Assembly (NCBI GenBank): GCA_013396635.1 | Contig: WBMW01003943.1 | Location: 360,054-424,053 of the forward strand | DNA from: Penelope pileata | Lineage: Eukaryota > Chordata > Aves > Galliformes > Cracidae | Length of the DNA: 64,000 nucleotides | Direction: 5' to 3' | In this document: positions 10,364 through 23,987 of the stretch, in pieces | Position numbering within the stretch: the first letter of the stretch is position 1 | Layout of the letters: every line of letters starts with the position of its first letter | Made by a program: the position numbers and the translations under genes | The notes under the pieces: model-generated | What the model was told of the DNA's origin: nothing | Seen by the model: the letters and a program-made list of their open reading frames with translations, nothing else | The model's database searches: none

Positions 10364-12941
10364 TTGTACATAAACACAATATTTTTTATCTCTATTTAAA
10401 GAGACAGACGTACAGAGCACAGCAATAAAATGAGGATCACGCAGGAACAACATGGTAGCTTTAAAAAAATCAATGCACATTTAAATTTAAGTTCCTTTTA
10501 TGCTCTTGATCGTGTCTGCAGACCTTTCATTAACAGTAAAATTCAGTTTGATTGCTTTACACTATGGAAACTACCTATGTCTTCAGTTGTCTGCTCAATT
10601 GACTGTATTCATCAGCCATCGCCCTTAAGCACAACTAGGTAAGATGAACAGTATGAATGTATGTGTACTGTCATTTCTCAAGGTGTTGTGTTGATATTAT
10701 GATAAATGAATACATTTGTGAAAATAACTGTATAAATTACACAGGATAAGATGTGTTAACTTACTGAATTTCTTCTTGAGGCTCTGACTGTAAAGCAGTG
10801 GTAGATTTGCTTTGCTGTACTGGTATCTCCTCAGCTATTTCAAAAAGATAAATTAATCCAGGCTCAAAGCACACCCGTGTGAGCCTCAGAGAATCCTCCT
10901 TTACTTAAAGCTACCCTGCACTTCACTGTAGGCTCTATCCGATGTAAAACTGGAAGAGCACAGTCTATTGGTAGATAGAAGGAACTACAATATCATAAAA
11001 CATTGGAGGAAAATATGCTGTCAGGAAACCACTGGGAGCAGAAAGGGGAATGTCTGAGAAGAGGCATCTGGGACAGATATGATTTGGAACTGTGCAAGGA
11101 GATTTAAAGCTGAGAAATGGCATGGGTATTACAGAAATTAGTATCTTAAGGAGCCCATGCACACTCCAGGTTCAGGTAATTGACTCTGATCACTACAATC
11201 TCTCCCTTTCCACAGTGCAGGAAGAAATGGAGACAAGTGCTCCCATCTTCTTTAATTACTTTTCCTAGCCCTGCCTTGGCCACCTGCTTCAGTAAAAGGC
11301 TCCAGCACTGAGAACCAGGCCTTCTCCACCCTCTGAACCACTCCTTTAGGTTTACTCTGTTCTTAGTGTTCATTATGTTTGAAAATGTATAGAACATTAA
11401 TTTTGTTAGGAAAAATTTACAGAGGTTTATTATCAGTTCTTCTGCCCCTGACACTTTTGGGAAACAGTTTGCATGTCTGCTTGTAACAGCACCTTGAGAA
11501 TTTCAAAGCCCATATCAAGTGCTTCTCATGTACCTTATACCTTACTGCCTATTGCTGTTACCCAACACCTTTTATGAGATAGCCACAAAGTACTTCTTAA
11601 AAGGAGGAGCTGCTTAGTCATTGCTAAAATGATGACAGCTTCCAGTAAGTTTACTTTCTGTTCCATTGTGGTTTTGACATCAAAATTAAAATTTACTGTA
11701 TGCAACTGAAATGCAGAGGCATCCAAATATTTTGTTTCATTACAAAATACTAGACTGTGAAGCCTAGAATGGAAACAGGAACTAAGGTAAAGTTAAGGTG
11801 ATCTTCAGAGATAAAAATTGGCATCAAAACACCTGGTAGCCTCAGGACACCGGTGTTGAAAATTGGTGAAAACTGTATAGAATTATCACAACTCTACATA
11901 TTTATAAATCAAAACTCATAAAGCAGAGCTGAATAGGTGATCTCTTCCTTCATATTCTTACAGCTCTTAAGACGGCTATTGTCAGAACATGTCAGTGTAC
12001 CAGGGTGCACAGAGGTCTTGTCATTGCATCTGCTCAACTTTTCACAGCATCTACCAGAAACTAGATCTCCTTTCAAGGCAACAGTCTATCATAAGAAGTA
12101 GGAAGTCTGACATATTTGGTGAAATGCGAATTATATATATACTGTACTAGAAGGTAAGACAAAAAGTGTAAAGAAAAAAATAAAAACTTTTTAGTTGGTA
12201 ATCAAAAGTTTTCTCCAAACAATTCATTTAATATGGTCTATCTGTTGCAGAGCAACTAACAGGAAATGAATGTCTTAATACATTGCAAGTATTCAATCTA
12301 AAGCGGTAACTAGTAAAATCTGTAATCTCTGCTAATGTTACCTGTTCTGATTTTGACAATATTGAAATTATCACTAACATTTAAAAGAAAAAAGCAAGGA
12401 AGCAAGCTGTGGTGCATTGTTACAAGAATTGCATTGTCTTTTGTGAGTGCTATACAAAAATTTCTAGCTATACTCAGCTGCTGGGTAGACTACCTCCTAA
12501 TCACTACTTACTAGTATTGATTAAGCAAGCATTTAATGGTGAATTCCAAAAAAATTCTGCTCAATTTATTTCAAAAGTATGCTTTTAAGCAATGAGTATG
12601 TTTGTCCTTTCAGATGTTGCCTGTTAACCCTTTCTCACTTCTTTACACCATATAAGAAACCACGTAAGAAATCCTTGTTTGTAGAAGTTATGTCGTCCTA
12701 ATATACATTATCATCTAGGCAGTTTCCTTGAGTTAGTGCAAAGTTCTTTAATGTGATGAGTTATGAACTAAAGAGCACTGGGAGAACATTGCATCAGGTA
12801 TTAGGTAGACAGCCCGGCAGAGCTCCCTCAACTTGATTCATATCAGCTAAGCTTCTCCTCTTCATGTGAGCTAAAAAGAGACTCAAGAATCCGAAAACAT
12901 GTATCAAATGCTTTTACTAAAACGTGGCTCCACTCCTGAGC
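10361..12941. other. Unassigned DNA
   Basis: A modestly GC-richer patch near 11150-11460 carries a minus-strand open frame of about 100 codons with no recognisable domain. Otherwise AT-rich, with no RNA gene or named repeat recognised. Confidence 0.4.
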
Positions 12942-13102
12942 TCACTGAAGTAGAAGAAGCTTATCTGATCCCTCTGGATCTGCATAACAAGTTCTTGCAT
13001 GTGGCTTCCCAGCTCTGCAAATATCATCAGTGTTATCATTAGAAGCACAGCCTTTCTCACAGTACTTAGGAACTTGCTTTGCTGAAGTCAGGAAGGGAGG
13101 TG
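12942..13102 (-). other. Candidate terminal exon encoding a cysteine-containing peptide (unverified)
   Basis: On the minus strand, a strong acceptor-like site with a long pyrimidine tract ends in TTTTCATAG at 13103. It is followed by about 53 open codons to a TGA. The predicted piece has four cysteines in the pattern Cys-x3-Cys-x10-Cys-x10-Cys, around KYCEKGCASNDNTDDICRAG and HARTCYADPEG. The upstream part of the same open frame starts from GTG, not ATG, and reads through the pyrimidine tract, so it is not a real start. I do not recognise the family, and no partner exon was found. It could easily be a chance open frame behind a decoy acceptor. Confidence 0.15.
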
Positions 13103-13145
13103 CTATGAAAATGGAAAATAACACAAAATAGGAAAAGTGACTCAC

Positions 13146-14734
13146 AATATATCCAGTTCTTAAAAGATTCTAGTTGAAATAATAGTGATACCCTGCACTT
13201 TCCAATAACTGAACTAAACCTTTTCTTTAAGCTCGAAATGAATTTATTCTGTATAACCTGGTATCCAATTCAATGTGTAGCAATACGTCTACATATAATG
13301 AGTTACCTGATGTCTTTAACATGATGTGAAAACATATAATTCCCAGCAGAATTTACAGTTATTAAAGAAATCTCTTCAGTCTCTCCTTTTTTTTTGATTG
13401 TCTTGTTTTCATATATAACTGTGTTGGAAGGATCAAGCAAGAGGGTTTTTGATTTCTTTTGTAAAATATGTCAGCAATGCTAAAGATACAAAGGGATCAG
13501 GTAGCTAGATGTCATAAAGATGTGATTAAATACAGAAGCTTCAATTATATAATTCAATATCAGTTTGTTTTGTAAGTAGTCACAGTAGATGCAGATACAG
13601 CATTTTATTGCAGCATTACAAAGTTTCCTGTGATATTTGCTTTAAACGAAATTGTGCTTACCTGAATAATTCATGTGCAGATTCTGAGTTAAATCTGGAT
13701 AAACCTGTAATGGGAAATTTCCAATGCACTGAAGCCACCTAAGAAGAAAATTTTCCTGTCACTGCTGCACTAACTTATATTCTGAGCCTTCACAAGAAGG
13801 CAGATCCAGACAGACTTTTATCCTTATTTACCATGTTATTTGCTCTTTCCAACAACACAAAGCCCAAACTTTCAGAAATTGTTAAGGAATTCATTGTACT
13901 TCACTAGTTGATTTTGTTCTGAAAAATTGCAACTTACAACCTTAGGAAATTGCAATCTTAGGAAAATTAGGGCAGATATCAAATCATTTAACCGTGCCTA
14001 ATTTTAAGTGCAAGCCATTCCATGAATCTAAAGGAACTACTGAGAGATATAAATACCTCCATGGGTGACCTAAGGATTCAGGACTTGTGAAGTGCAGAGA
14101 TACTACCTTTTTGCCTGGCAGGGGTGCATAGGGAAATATCCACGAGAGTTTGCAATCGACCCTTTGACTCGAGTGAAATGGCTCCTGCACTAAATTAGGC
14201 ATCAGCTTGACTTCCCCTGTTGAAATGGGGCCAGAGAAATTAAGAAAGATTTCCAGAGCATTTAATTAGAAACCTCCAACTCTAGCTGCGTTGCTCTTAC
14301 AGTTAGCTGAGCGACTGTGAGAAAGTCAGAGACCTTTCTCTGCACCATCCACAGAGGGAATAGAGGGACAGGATTCTGAGAGGTAACTAAAAAGCATTCA
14401 GAACAACCACTGCTGATCTCTCCACAGTCCTATCTAGTACCAAAGAAACAGCCCCTTCTGGCCTCATGCCAGGCACACTCAGCCTGACATGGGAAAGGAA
14501 AGTTTTCATGTGATTTGACACTACACTCAGAGCAGGGCTGGGTGACAAAGAGCTGTGTCTGTGCAAGCCCTACCACAACAGCATGTGAGGCAGTGATTGG
14601 GGCTCCCAGGCACCACTGTAGCACAGAGATCTGCTGAAATGTGGCTGTGCATTTTCCTACATTGGCTGTACCTGTCAGAGCACTTTGGAAAATGGTAAGT
14701 AACGTGTAGAAGCACAGAAGTGTCTGCACCAAGC
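13146..14734. other. Unassigned DNA
   Basis: AT-rich to about 14.2 kb, then moderately GC-richer up to the CR1 tail. A 143-codon minus-strand frame at 14430-14861 overlaps the antisense of the CR1 tail at its N-terminal end and has no domain, so it is not called a gene. Confidence 0.4.
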
Positions 14735-14841
14735 TCTGAGCAACCTGATCTAGCTGTAGATGTCCCTGTACATTGCATGGGAGTTGGACTAGATGGCCTT
14801 TAAAGGCCCCTTCCAGCTCTAAAGATTCTATGATTCTATGA
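14735..14841 (+). mobile_element. CR1 LINE, short 3' tail fragment
   Basis: It reads in the plus direction as the CR1 3' untranslated end. GAGCAACCTGATCTAG is followed by GGGAGTTGGACTAGATGGCC and the terminal tail TTCTATGATTCTATGA. About 100 bp remains. The (TTCTATGA)n tail differs from the (TTCTGTGA)n type of the next fragment, so the two belong to different CR1 subfamilies. Confidence 0.9.
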
Positions 14842-15150
14842 AATTTCTCTGACAAATTCAATCATGCTATTGCCTAAGCTTTAAGGATTTACTGATGGTT
14901 AAGAATGAAAACATGCTAGAGTGAAGAGATGAAGATAACTGGGGGGGAAAAGATGCATTTAGAAGCTAAATTGCACTTTCAACTTGTGCTTTTTGTGTGA
15001 GAGACTTTCTTTACCTGATTCCTGAGTCCTTACGGATTGGAATTAGGCCATGATACGCCCTCTCTCCTCCCTTCAGACTCCTCTGTCAGTCATTGGGAAA
15101 GATCACCAGATCTGTTCCACCTACAGAGCTGCTCTTCAGTATCTGGGTGA
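14842..15150. other. Unassigned spacer between two CR1 tails
   Basis: About 300 bp with no recognised feature. It includes a short G-run near 14941. Confidence 0.4.
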
Positions 15151-15242
15151 CCTGCACCAGAGAATCTGCTTTGGCAGGGGGCTTGGACTCGATGATCTCT
15201 AGAGGTCCCTTCCAACCCCTACAATTCTGTGATTCTGTGATT
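15151..15242 (+). mobile_element. CR1 LINE, short 3' tail fragment
   Basis: Plus-strand CR1 3' end. GAATCTGCTTTGGCAGGGGG is followed by CTTGGACTCGATGATCTCTAG, GGTCCCTTCCAACCCC and the tail ATTCTGTGATTCTGTGA. About 90 bp is retained. It is the same tail type as the minus-strand copies at 3446 and 50914, in the opposite orientation. Confidence 0.9.
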
Positions 15243-17199
15243 TGGGACAGATCCAGTCCTGAGAGGAGGAGCAGGAGCTGATACTTGCCACTTTCTGTGT
15301 GCAGCTTGCTTCAGTGATTGCACCCCACAGCCCGTGACTTGCCTTCAAGCCTCAAAGGGTGGGAAGCACAGAGCTCAGACAGCAACAGTCTTACCAGAAC
15401 CAGTTTGTCCTTTCCATGTCGGTGATGGTTTTTAGTGAACAAACAACTTCTATCATTTTCATTGCTTAATCAACGCTACGGGAGAAAAAATACCATTTTA
15501 GCTTGAGAATACAACAACTAGTCTTTAGATACTGGCACAACTTCCATCTTGGAAAACTAAAGAGAGTGAACAAATGCTCACAAGAAACTGAAACCTGTAA
15601 TAGCATTTCAGTTCATATGTTTTGTCTTCAAAATTACATGCTTTTTTAAAATCAGAATCAGAAATGGAAGAAAATAAACTACACTCATTATGGCATCACA
15701 CATACTTGATGAAAGAGACCGGAAATTGCTTCTTTATCTTAAAAAAAATTTTTTTAAATAAAAAAGAAAATTAAAAAAGTTTATAAAGTACAGAGTAACA
15801 TTCATTACTAATAAAAATAACAATAATTGCTATCTATTATGCTTTGCTTTTCATCAATAGGTATCAAGGTCAGACTGTCTGTTTTCTAGAAGAGAAAATA
15901 AGACACAAAGGCAGAGTGACTGCCCCAGGTCATCTATTACACTGACACAGCTTTAGAAATGAAATCTAGGTTTCCTGAACCCCAGCCCAGTTATCTGCCC
16001 TTAGTAGTAAATTGTTGGCTATTTGAATATCTTAACCATTGGAAGATAAGCGCACCAAATCATTCACACATCTTTGAAACCAAAGGCTCTCTGAAAAACA
16101 CAAGTTATGTTCAGCAGTCTTTGCAGCATCTGACACTCCCCGTGTCTGCAAAATCATTTTTAATAGAGCTTAATAATGAACTAGAGAGAGAAACAGCTGA
16201 CTTCCATAATTATATTACATTGTAACAAAATCTGCTACCCATAACAGATCTTTTCCTATGTCTTAACACATTTTTGAAGATTTCACTCTTTAGTTTTAGG
16301 TATCTATCCACAGATAATTTACCTTCTATATGCAAAATTTTAATTCAATAATAATAATTAAAGTGCGACAAAAAATGAATCAAAAAAATGAAGCATCTGT
16401 GAGAAATACACAAATTAAATCATACATGGGAAAGGCAAGTCTGAGGCTGTCATTAAAGAAACTATAACAGCAGCATGATTTTGAAGATAGCATTGGTGAA
16501 TCATTTGGAAAGATCTCTCTCCCTTCTTCATGAAAATGTAACTTGGAGGTAGACGTCTCCGCATTTTGAAAGGCTGTAGATTCAATTACTTTACAGAGTA
16601 ATTACTAGATAACAAAATTATAATCACTGCCTGGACCATTAATCTTTGGTAAAGGTGGCTGAAATAATCTCAGGGGAACCAAGAGCTTGTTTAGAGCATG
16701 GATATTAAGCAGTAGTAATTAAATTACACAGTGGGAGTGTAAGTCCCAGGAGAAAATATGTAACAATGACAATTTTATTACAGTTTTCAATTACTTGTTA
16801 CTATGCACTTTGGTTTTCTGCAGTAGAAATTCACAACTATTTCTGACACCCAGAACCAGAAACACAACACAGATGCCCCAAGGTAGTGCCAGAGCCCCTT
16901 CACTCGTCCTGAGACCAGCTGGCATAGTCTGATCGCATTAATGCTGTTAAACTTGGCCTGAAAGTAGATGGCTATATCCAAACTGCCCATGGTTAATAGC
17001 CTCTCCAATATTAGTTCCCAAACTGTCCCCGGAATTACCTGGCAGACTGCTAGCCAACCACATCTGCGCACAGGACTGTTTGAACAGTTTAATAGTGCAG
17101 ACAGCCTGCTTCTGCACTGTCGCCTGTGCCCTGGCACAGGATGAAGTCAATAATGACCTCCTACGAAAACCAAGATGTTTCTGTCAAATGTAATGGATG
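15243..17199. other. Unassigned DNA
   Basis: Nothing recognised apart from an A/T homopolymer patch near 15740-15780. The open frame near 16790-17140 (minus) has no recognisable domain. Confidence 0.4.
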
Positions 17200-18180
17200 A
17201 TGGAAAGCCGGAAGAATGATATATGGAGAGGGAAGAAAGCGCCAAAGTTTTTAAGAGGGAAAGCAGTGAGACTTAACAGCACTGTGGATAAATGCGAGCA
17301 AAGCAGGATGAGCTTTGTCAGAGCAAGACAGGATGTTGCAATAATCAAGTTAGGAAAGGATGAGGGATAGATCTAGTGGAGGGGATGGAACAGCACCTGC
17401 ATTTTAGAGCTATTAGGCAAACTGAACCTTTGAAGTTCAGAGGCAGCCCACGGCAGGGGATTGGCTGAAGACAGCATTAAGGAGTCCAGGCCTGCACAGG
17501 AGATAGGAGGGTAGTGCTGCTCTTGGCAAGCAGAAAGAAAGTATTGGGAGCGCTGAAGAGATGGTGTAAAGTTGGTTTTGGCACTACTGAGCTGGACCCC
17601 CACAAAGCAGAGGCAGTCTGTGGGTTTAACGCTCATATATGGATGGAAATTCATCTATCCAAATTTAGATACCTGAGTGGCCAATTACATAGCCTCTCAG
17701 AGGTGGGGATCCTGATAGGTGGGAAGGAAGACACTAGATTTCCAAATCATGTAAGATATACACACCTCAGTCAGAAAGGAGCCATAGCAGCCAAAAGAAA
17801 AGTAGAAATGCCTGAAGAAGGTGCCTAGATTCCCCAGCAGCCCACATGAAGCTGATCATTGCCCTGTCCTACTGATATACTGCTGAGGTAGTTCATTCCA
17901 GCTCAGGAAGCTATAGCAGGTGCTAAAGTAATTCAGACTGCTGTCTTGCCAAAAGGAACATTTGAGGTTAGAGCCTGTAGCTGCTGCAGTTTGGCAAGTC
18001 CCTAACTGTGGGAGCTATCAGGAATGCCCATAGGTATCCGAGCAACGGTCTTAGACGAATCCCTTCACTCAGTCATTATCACTGAAGGGACTGTGGGGGA
18101 ATGGAAGAAAACCTACTGCAGTAATCTAGCCAGCGGGATAGGGTGACTGGAAAAAAGCTTGTGAAACTTTCAACTGTTTT
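17200..18180. other. Purine-rich, GC-richer block, possible ancient repeat
   Basis: This roughly 1-kb stretch contrasts with its AT-rich flanks. Two related motifs occur in it, TGCAATAATCAAG near 17336 and TGCAGTAATCTAG near 18117. Both are followed by purine-rich sequence containing GGGATAG. This hints at a diverged duplicated element, but I cannot name a family. Open frames in it have no domain. Confidence 0.25.
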
Positions 18181-21100
18181 GTCTTTTTAGTGGAAGCAGC
18201 CAAACCAGAAAAAAAAAAAGTGTAGATCTCAGCATAAACACAGTCACACTTTCACACATATATGCATCTATGCACGTGGACAGCACATGTGCATGTATGC
18301 ACACTCAGACATGACTTGTATTTTGGAATTCATGCTGAATCTTGAACCTGCATTTTCAGAAGAATCCAACTCCTGCTGGCTACATCTAAATGAATAAATT
18401 CAACAGTGCCAGCTTTTTGGTGTATAATCATAGTCTCTTTAGTACATAACCACTGAAAAACTATTAACATGTTTTTGAACAAGAAGCTAAATAACACAAT
18501 CCCAGACAACTCCTGAGGGCGACCTGAGATTTGTCATGGGCCAGGGATGTTTCCCATATGGCTATCTGGATACAGTCACTCTGTTTTGAATGATAAGGCA
18601 ATTTAACACAGAAACCGTTGGTTTCAGAGCAGGACACTGGGTCCTGGAAGCATTCAGTGTGCGAGTTCAAATGTATCTAGACTCACTTGCCTGGAATGGA
18701 TAAGAGTTTTTCCACCAGAAATTTTGCTGCATTTCCCAACAGAAGTCTAAAGAGCATGAACTCCATTTTGGAAGCCAGAAACATCACCTAAAAGCATGAC
18801 ATGAGTAATGAAGAGTATTGATATGACAAATTCAGTTCACAAACAGCTGACATTTTTCTGTTCTATGAATACTGTAATATGTATGTAAACATTTAGCAAA
18901 GAAAATGTTATGAAATTAAACTTTGCCTGGTGAAGCAGAATGCAATTCAGAGTGTGTTGTATTCCTTTCCCGATATTATGAAATAATCATGTGGACAGAG
19001 AGTGTGCTGGGGATTTCATTTGTCAAGAGGTGCAAGGAAAAGAGATAATAAGAATGGAGAAACTTCTGGAAGCTTTTCATGCTATAGGGTGCCAAAAGAT
19101 GACTGCAGGCTTAACAGCTGGATCCTGTAACACTTGCTATTATCTTTTCTCTATAAATGGAGTTACAGCTCTTACGCTCTACTGAACCAGAAGTAAGGGA
19201 GCTCAGTAATATTTGATTTTAACATCTGTCCCCTTATCTTGATACAGTTGTTTACTGGCTATAGCCACCAGAAATAGCAGGAATGGCTGTGGTTGGATGC
19301 TGTCATGACTAAATAAATGTATCTGCAAGTACTTATTAACAATGATAATGTTTCTGAGGCTGGAAGGTGTTGTAGTTCGTATGCACAAAAACTCCTACGA
19401 TGTTATTCCTGCTTGTCTGCTTGTCACATCTTTAAACCTCAAAGGGCTCTGCTTTCCAGTAGCTATTTTCCACGCTGCTCAACACCAATCACTCTGCTCT
19501 AGAGGAAAAAAAGCAGACACGTTGTGCTTTCACCAACAACTCTGTGTTGCTCTGAAGCATTTCACAGTCGCTCTATACCTTCTTAAAGAAAAAAGCCTGT
19601 TTGCTTTTTCTCCCTAGGGAGACATAAACCAACCTGATGGGCAGACATTTAAATCTCATTGATTGCAACATTTCTTTGAGCTTATAAATACCTGCAGCTA
19701 TGGAATTAAAGGTTGGTCTGAGCTTCTCTTCAGAAACTGGATAAAAATAGGAATAACCTGAATTTTACAATAAATAATGTATCATTCATTACCCTTTAGG
19801 AAAAAGGGTGAATTTGATTCAAAAACTTCATGTGTATTGTACACTTTGGTCTGGGAAAAACACTATTATTTATAGTGCATTATGAAATAATGGTAACACT
19901 TTCAGCTTTCAGCTGGCCAAAGAAGGACTTTTATGGCTCTAAGGCTTATTTATAATATATTATTTATTGTCCCTATAAAAAGTTCTTATACCATTACCTT
20001 GTCTTATTTTTCTCAAAGACCAACATAATCATAAATATTTGCTGCACTTTAATGTATTTCTCCAAATGAAAATGCTACATTACTCTCTCAGCATCCTTAT
20101 GTTTCCCTTGGGTCACGCTTTCCCATACCTAGATTCCCCATTATGCTTGCACGGGACCTTGTATAAGAAATGGTTTAGTCACTGAAGAATGCTACAGCCA
20201 TAGAAGTACAGGAGTATATTAAGGAGAAGATGGAGGTGAATCAGAAAACAGACTACAGTGTTCAGAGCACAAGAAGTTCCCATACATGTAAGAAAAAGGC
20301 AGTGATCTATGTTCTATATTCTTATTTCAAGATTGGTTGGAATTCAATCACTTCCATCCCAGGAAGCTACCCACCAAAGATCCTCCTGGCTTTACACAGG
20401 ACAGGAAATTTGAGACTCTTTGTATTTAATACAGCTACTACAACTACTGCTAATAAAAATGACAATTATAAAATCGTTCTTAGTGCCACTTCACAGATTA
20501 ACAGGTAGCTAAATGCCCACTTATGTTTCTAAAGACAATTTCCTGCTTCAATAAAATCTATTTTTCTGATGTAGGAGAACAGTCTAGCCCTCTGTCCTGT
20601 GTCATACCTCATATGGCCAGCATGCAAATTGATACGACTATACAGAGTTAAAATATGCTGGCCCAAATTCTGTAGAGAATTATGTTCCCTAAAAGCCCAT
20701 TGGCAAAGGATAAGATAGGGTAAATAACTGCCTACCAGCTGGCAGAGTTTTTTACTATCTGCATTCAAAGTGCAATTTAGAATAAGGAAACTCAGGTCTA
20801 CTAATTGCATGGCTATTCACAGTTCAAGGACAGCTCCGCTATTAGCCATAGAACAACAGTCAGAGCTTTCCATACATGAAACAACTTCCTTGCTTAGAGG
20901 GGAATAAAATGCAAATAACAGTGTTGCAGCAGACCAGCAAACCCATCCCAGGACACTAAAAAACACGAGTAACAATAGAGAGAGAACAAAACCATCTAAA
21001 TACAGAAACTGTGCAATCTCCTATATGACTCACTGCTACCTTGGCAAGCTTATCTCTGTTTTGGGTTATTTTTTTTCTATTTGTGTCCAGAAATAAGAGA

Positions 21101-23080
21101 AGCATGAAAGTTACCTGGGAAGATAGGCCTGCAGAAAGGCAAGTGAGTCACTCTGCTTCATCCTCCACAACGATATCATAGTACCATAGCTTTTAAGGTC
21201 ACATGGGTCAAGATGAACTTCTATTCTCCTCACCTACAAACAAGCAACAAATGATATTCCTCGTCCACAGCACGAGAGTCAAACCCTCAGTAACTGCAAT
21301 GCACTAAGGGAAGAGAGATTCAGAGACTGGAGTCTGGGCTGCTATAAGCTGTGGTTTCACAAGTGGACAGCTCCTGAAGCTCCAAAGTGAGATAAGCCAT
21401 CATCTCTTCTCCAGCAACATGCCTTCTTCATGCAGGAAAAATAAAGAAACAAATGCAATAGAAGAAAAGTTATGTATTCCCATGGGCAGATAATTATTTC
21501 TGCCACTGGTAGAGAGTAGGAATCAACAGTGTAAGTAGGGACAAGCATTTCAACATTGTTGACAGGGCTGGATCTACCATGAGTTATAGTCATTACTACC
21601 TAATCACACCCTACTGCAAATGAAAAGGTGGGGTTTTTTGCTTGTTTGTTCACACTTTTTTTGTTAATAAAAGCTGAAAAATCCTGCAGTGACATTTCTT
21701 AGTGCTGGTTTCTCTCCTCCTCATTATTATCAACCTACACGACACCTTATACTGCATAAACTTGAGGTATTAACCAGCAGTAGGACGTCTCTCAGGTCTG
21801 GATCCAGGTTTGAACATATGAATGACTACAAGAGCTCAAGCAGAACTCTGAAGTTCAGGTTCAGACCTGATGGTGAGTCCCTGACAACACAGTCTGATGT
21901 GAAAGTACAAAGGAAAGTGCATGCACTTCTCATATACCGGCTGGCTCTTCTCTCCCAGATTTTCCTTCAGCTGGAAACTCTCAGGTAGTCCAGGAGGCTA
22001 CTGAATGCATCCAGAGTTCTTGCTTTCAATTTCTCCTCATTATTTTGGGATATTTGTAGAGACCATCATGTTAGAGAAACCACGTTTTCTCTTGAATGAA
22101 AATCAGAAGTAACCCACCAAAGCCTAAAGATCTCTAGTCATACAGCTGGAGTGCCTCACCTTCCAAGGTGAAGGGAGAGAGCTCATGCAATTCTGTGAAC
22201 TCCAAGAATTACTCCAAGAATGACAAAACATTAAAAACAAGAAAATTATACTTCCACTTTATGTTTTTTCTTTATACAGCCTGTGGGTATGCAAGCACAC
22301 ATTTTTGAATGTATAGATTGAAGTGGGGGCCGCACACACACACATGCTTTTAATGATTTGTAATTCCAGTCCTTATTCATTTTACAGTCACAGCCAAAAC
22401 TGAGGAGGATTACAGCTGGTGTGGCACCTGTTTGCTGAGTTCATATTGCAGAATATAATAACATTGTGCACTAGTGTCCTAATGCATTCCCATTCGCACA
22501 ATACACTCATTCCCAAAGCAGCAGCACACAAGTAGTTCACCTTTAATTTGTACAATATCCTCTGAAGGATATGCAACAAAGGTATGCAAATATGGCAAGT
22601 AATGCAATGACACTGCTGCCTGAAAACAAATAAGTTATGAATTTACTCAAATAGATTACCACACCAAATCCTTTTACCTGTTGTTTTGCAGAGAAATAAG
22701 TAAAAAAACTCTCGTTTGTTTTCTGTTGTTCGTTCCTTTTTGAACGAGCAACTATCTCTGAAAAAGAAATGCCTATGAAAGAATAAGCAGTAACCATAGG
22801 TAACTTTATGAGAGACTTTTCTGCCACATGCGCAGAAGAGAAACACCTCCTGGCTGCTGTGACAGCACCTGGGGGCTGGAGAGACACTCTCAAAACATAT
22901 AAATTGCTTTTTCTTTCAACTCAACAGCTTTTGATTTGCTTGAACAGACTATTGTTCAGTTTAGAAAAGAAGGAAAAACAGAGATAGAGAGTGAGGGAGA
23001 GAGATACCCTTAAGTGATTTAGAGTAGGAAGAAGAGACTGCAAAGAAAAAGGCCTTTCTAATTTTAAAGCCCTGAGGGGA
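18181..23080. other. Unassigned DNA
   Basis: AT-rich with short microsatellite-like patches (alternating CA/TA near 18240-18305; CACACA near 22330). No exon with a supported splice context, no RNA gene and no named transposon was recognised. Confidence 0.4.
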
Positions 23081-23158
23081 AAATAAATAAACCAACAAAC
23101 AAAACAAAAACAAAAGCAAAAACAAGCAAACAAACAAACAAAAAAAAAAAAAAAAACA
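23081..23158. repeat. (AAAC)n / poly(A) simple repeat
   Basis: A degenerate run of AAAC and AAAAC units ends in about 18 consecutive A residues. The long phenylalanine/cysteine-rich open frame on the minus strand here is a by-product of this low complexity. Confidence 0.9.
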
Positions 23159-23727
23159 CCAAAAACCAACAGAACAGTTTTTCTGGGGTTGGAGGTCTCA
23201 ATTTTGCCCAAGCACGCTGTATGTAGGGTGCACATCCACAGGCATGTTGTGGTGGCATTGTGGGGGCAGTTCACAGCAGCTAAGATTGCTGCACACTCTG
23301 GCTTGAGGCAAAGCCAAAGGATCTAGCCTCACTAGGTTTTCTGAAGGACTTGAGGTTACAAATGCTTCATGGACAGACTCAATCCAAGGTAAAGCAGAGG
23401 GGATACTGAACCAGAAGGCTGCAAGTGCATTGTTCGGTGCAAACTAAGCTATGAGCTGTGTTCAGGCTCCCCTTTTTGTGCAATCTCCTGAGGAGAGAAA
23501 TGACTGTGTACACACACTGTGGAAAAGTAATGGAAGTAAGTAGAACATAGCCGGAGAGCAATGACCTTGCTGAGCCTGCACCAGCCTAGCCAGGTCTGTG
23601 TCTGCATTGCCAAATAGACCGCTTGCAGCAGACGCGTGCCAGCAGGACACAATAAAACAGGTAAAAAGAGCTGTATCATCCCCAAATAACCAAATCATTC
23701 TTCTTCCATCCTGACAATGGTCCAGAC

Positions 23728-23743
23728 AAAAAAAAAAAAAAAA
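23728..23743. repeat. Poly(A) run at assembly gap edge
   Basis: About 16 A residues abut the N run. The other edge of the gap opens with AGAGAGAGA. The gap was probably caused by a simple-sequence tract. Confidence 0.9.
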
Positions 23744-23778
23744 NNNNNNNNNNNNNNNNNNNNNNNNNNNNNNNNNNN
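23744..23778. other. Assembly gap (35 N)
   Basis: Thirty-five consecutive undetermined bases lie between poly(A) and an (AG)n start. The true length is unknown. Any open frame across it is meaningless. Confidence 0.99.
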
Positions 23779-23987
23779 AGAGAGAGAATAAGGGTAGAAG
23801 GTAGTGCCAGCTCAGATATAAAGTATAACTTAAATGCCATTTTCCTTCCCAGTTCATGAAAACATCCACATTTAAAGACTCTAGCACTTGATAGAAACCT
23901 TTCAAACACAAATTTTATGATACGTCTCCTAAGGACATTTGCCACTGGCCAGTTTAATTTTATATGCCCCCACACACAGAATACGTA

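Noticed and set aside
10170..10480. Minus-strand frames rich in Ser-Leu repeats
   Set aside because: They are translations of the (AG)19 microsatellite.
23462..23975. Minus-strand frames of 149 and 99 codons
   Set aside because: They read through undetermined bases and a poly(A) run at the assembly gap.
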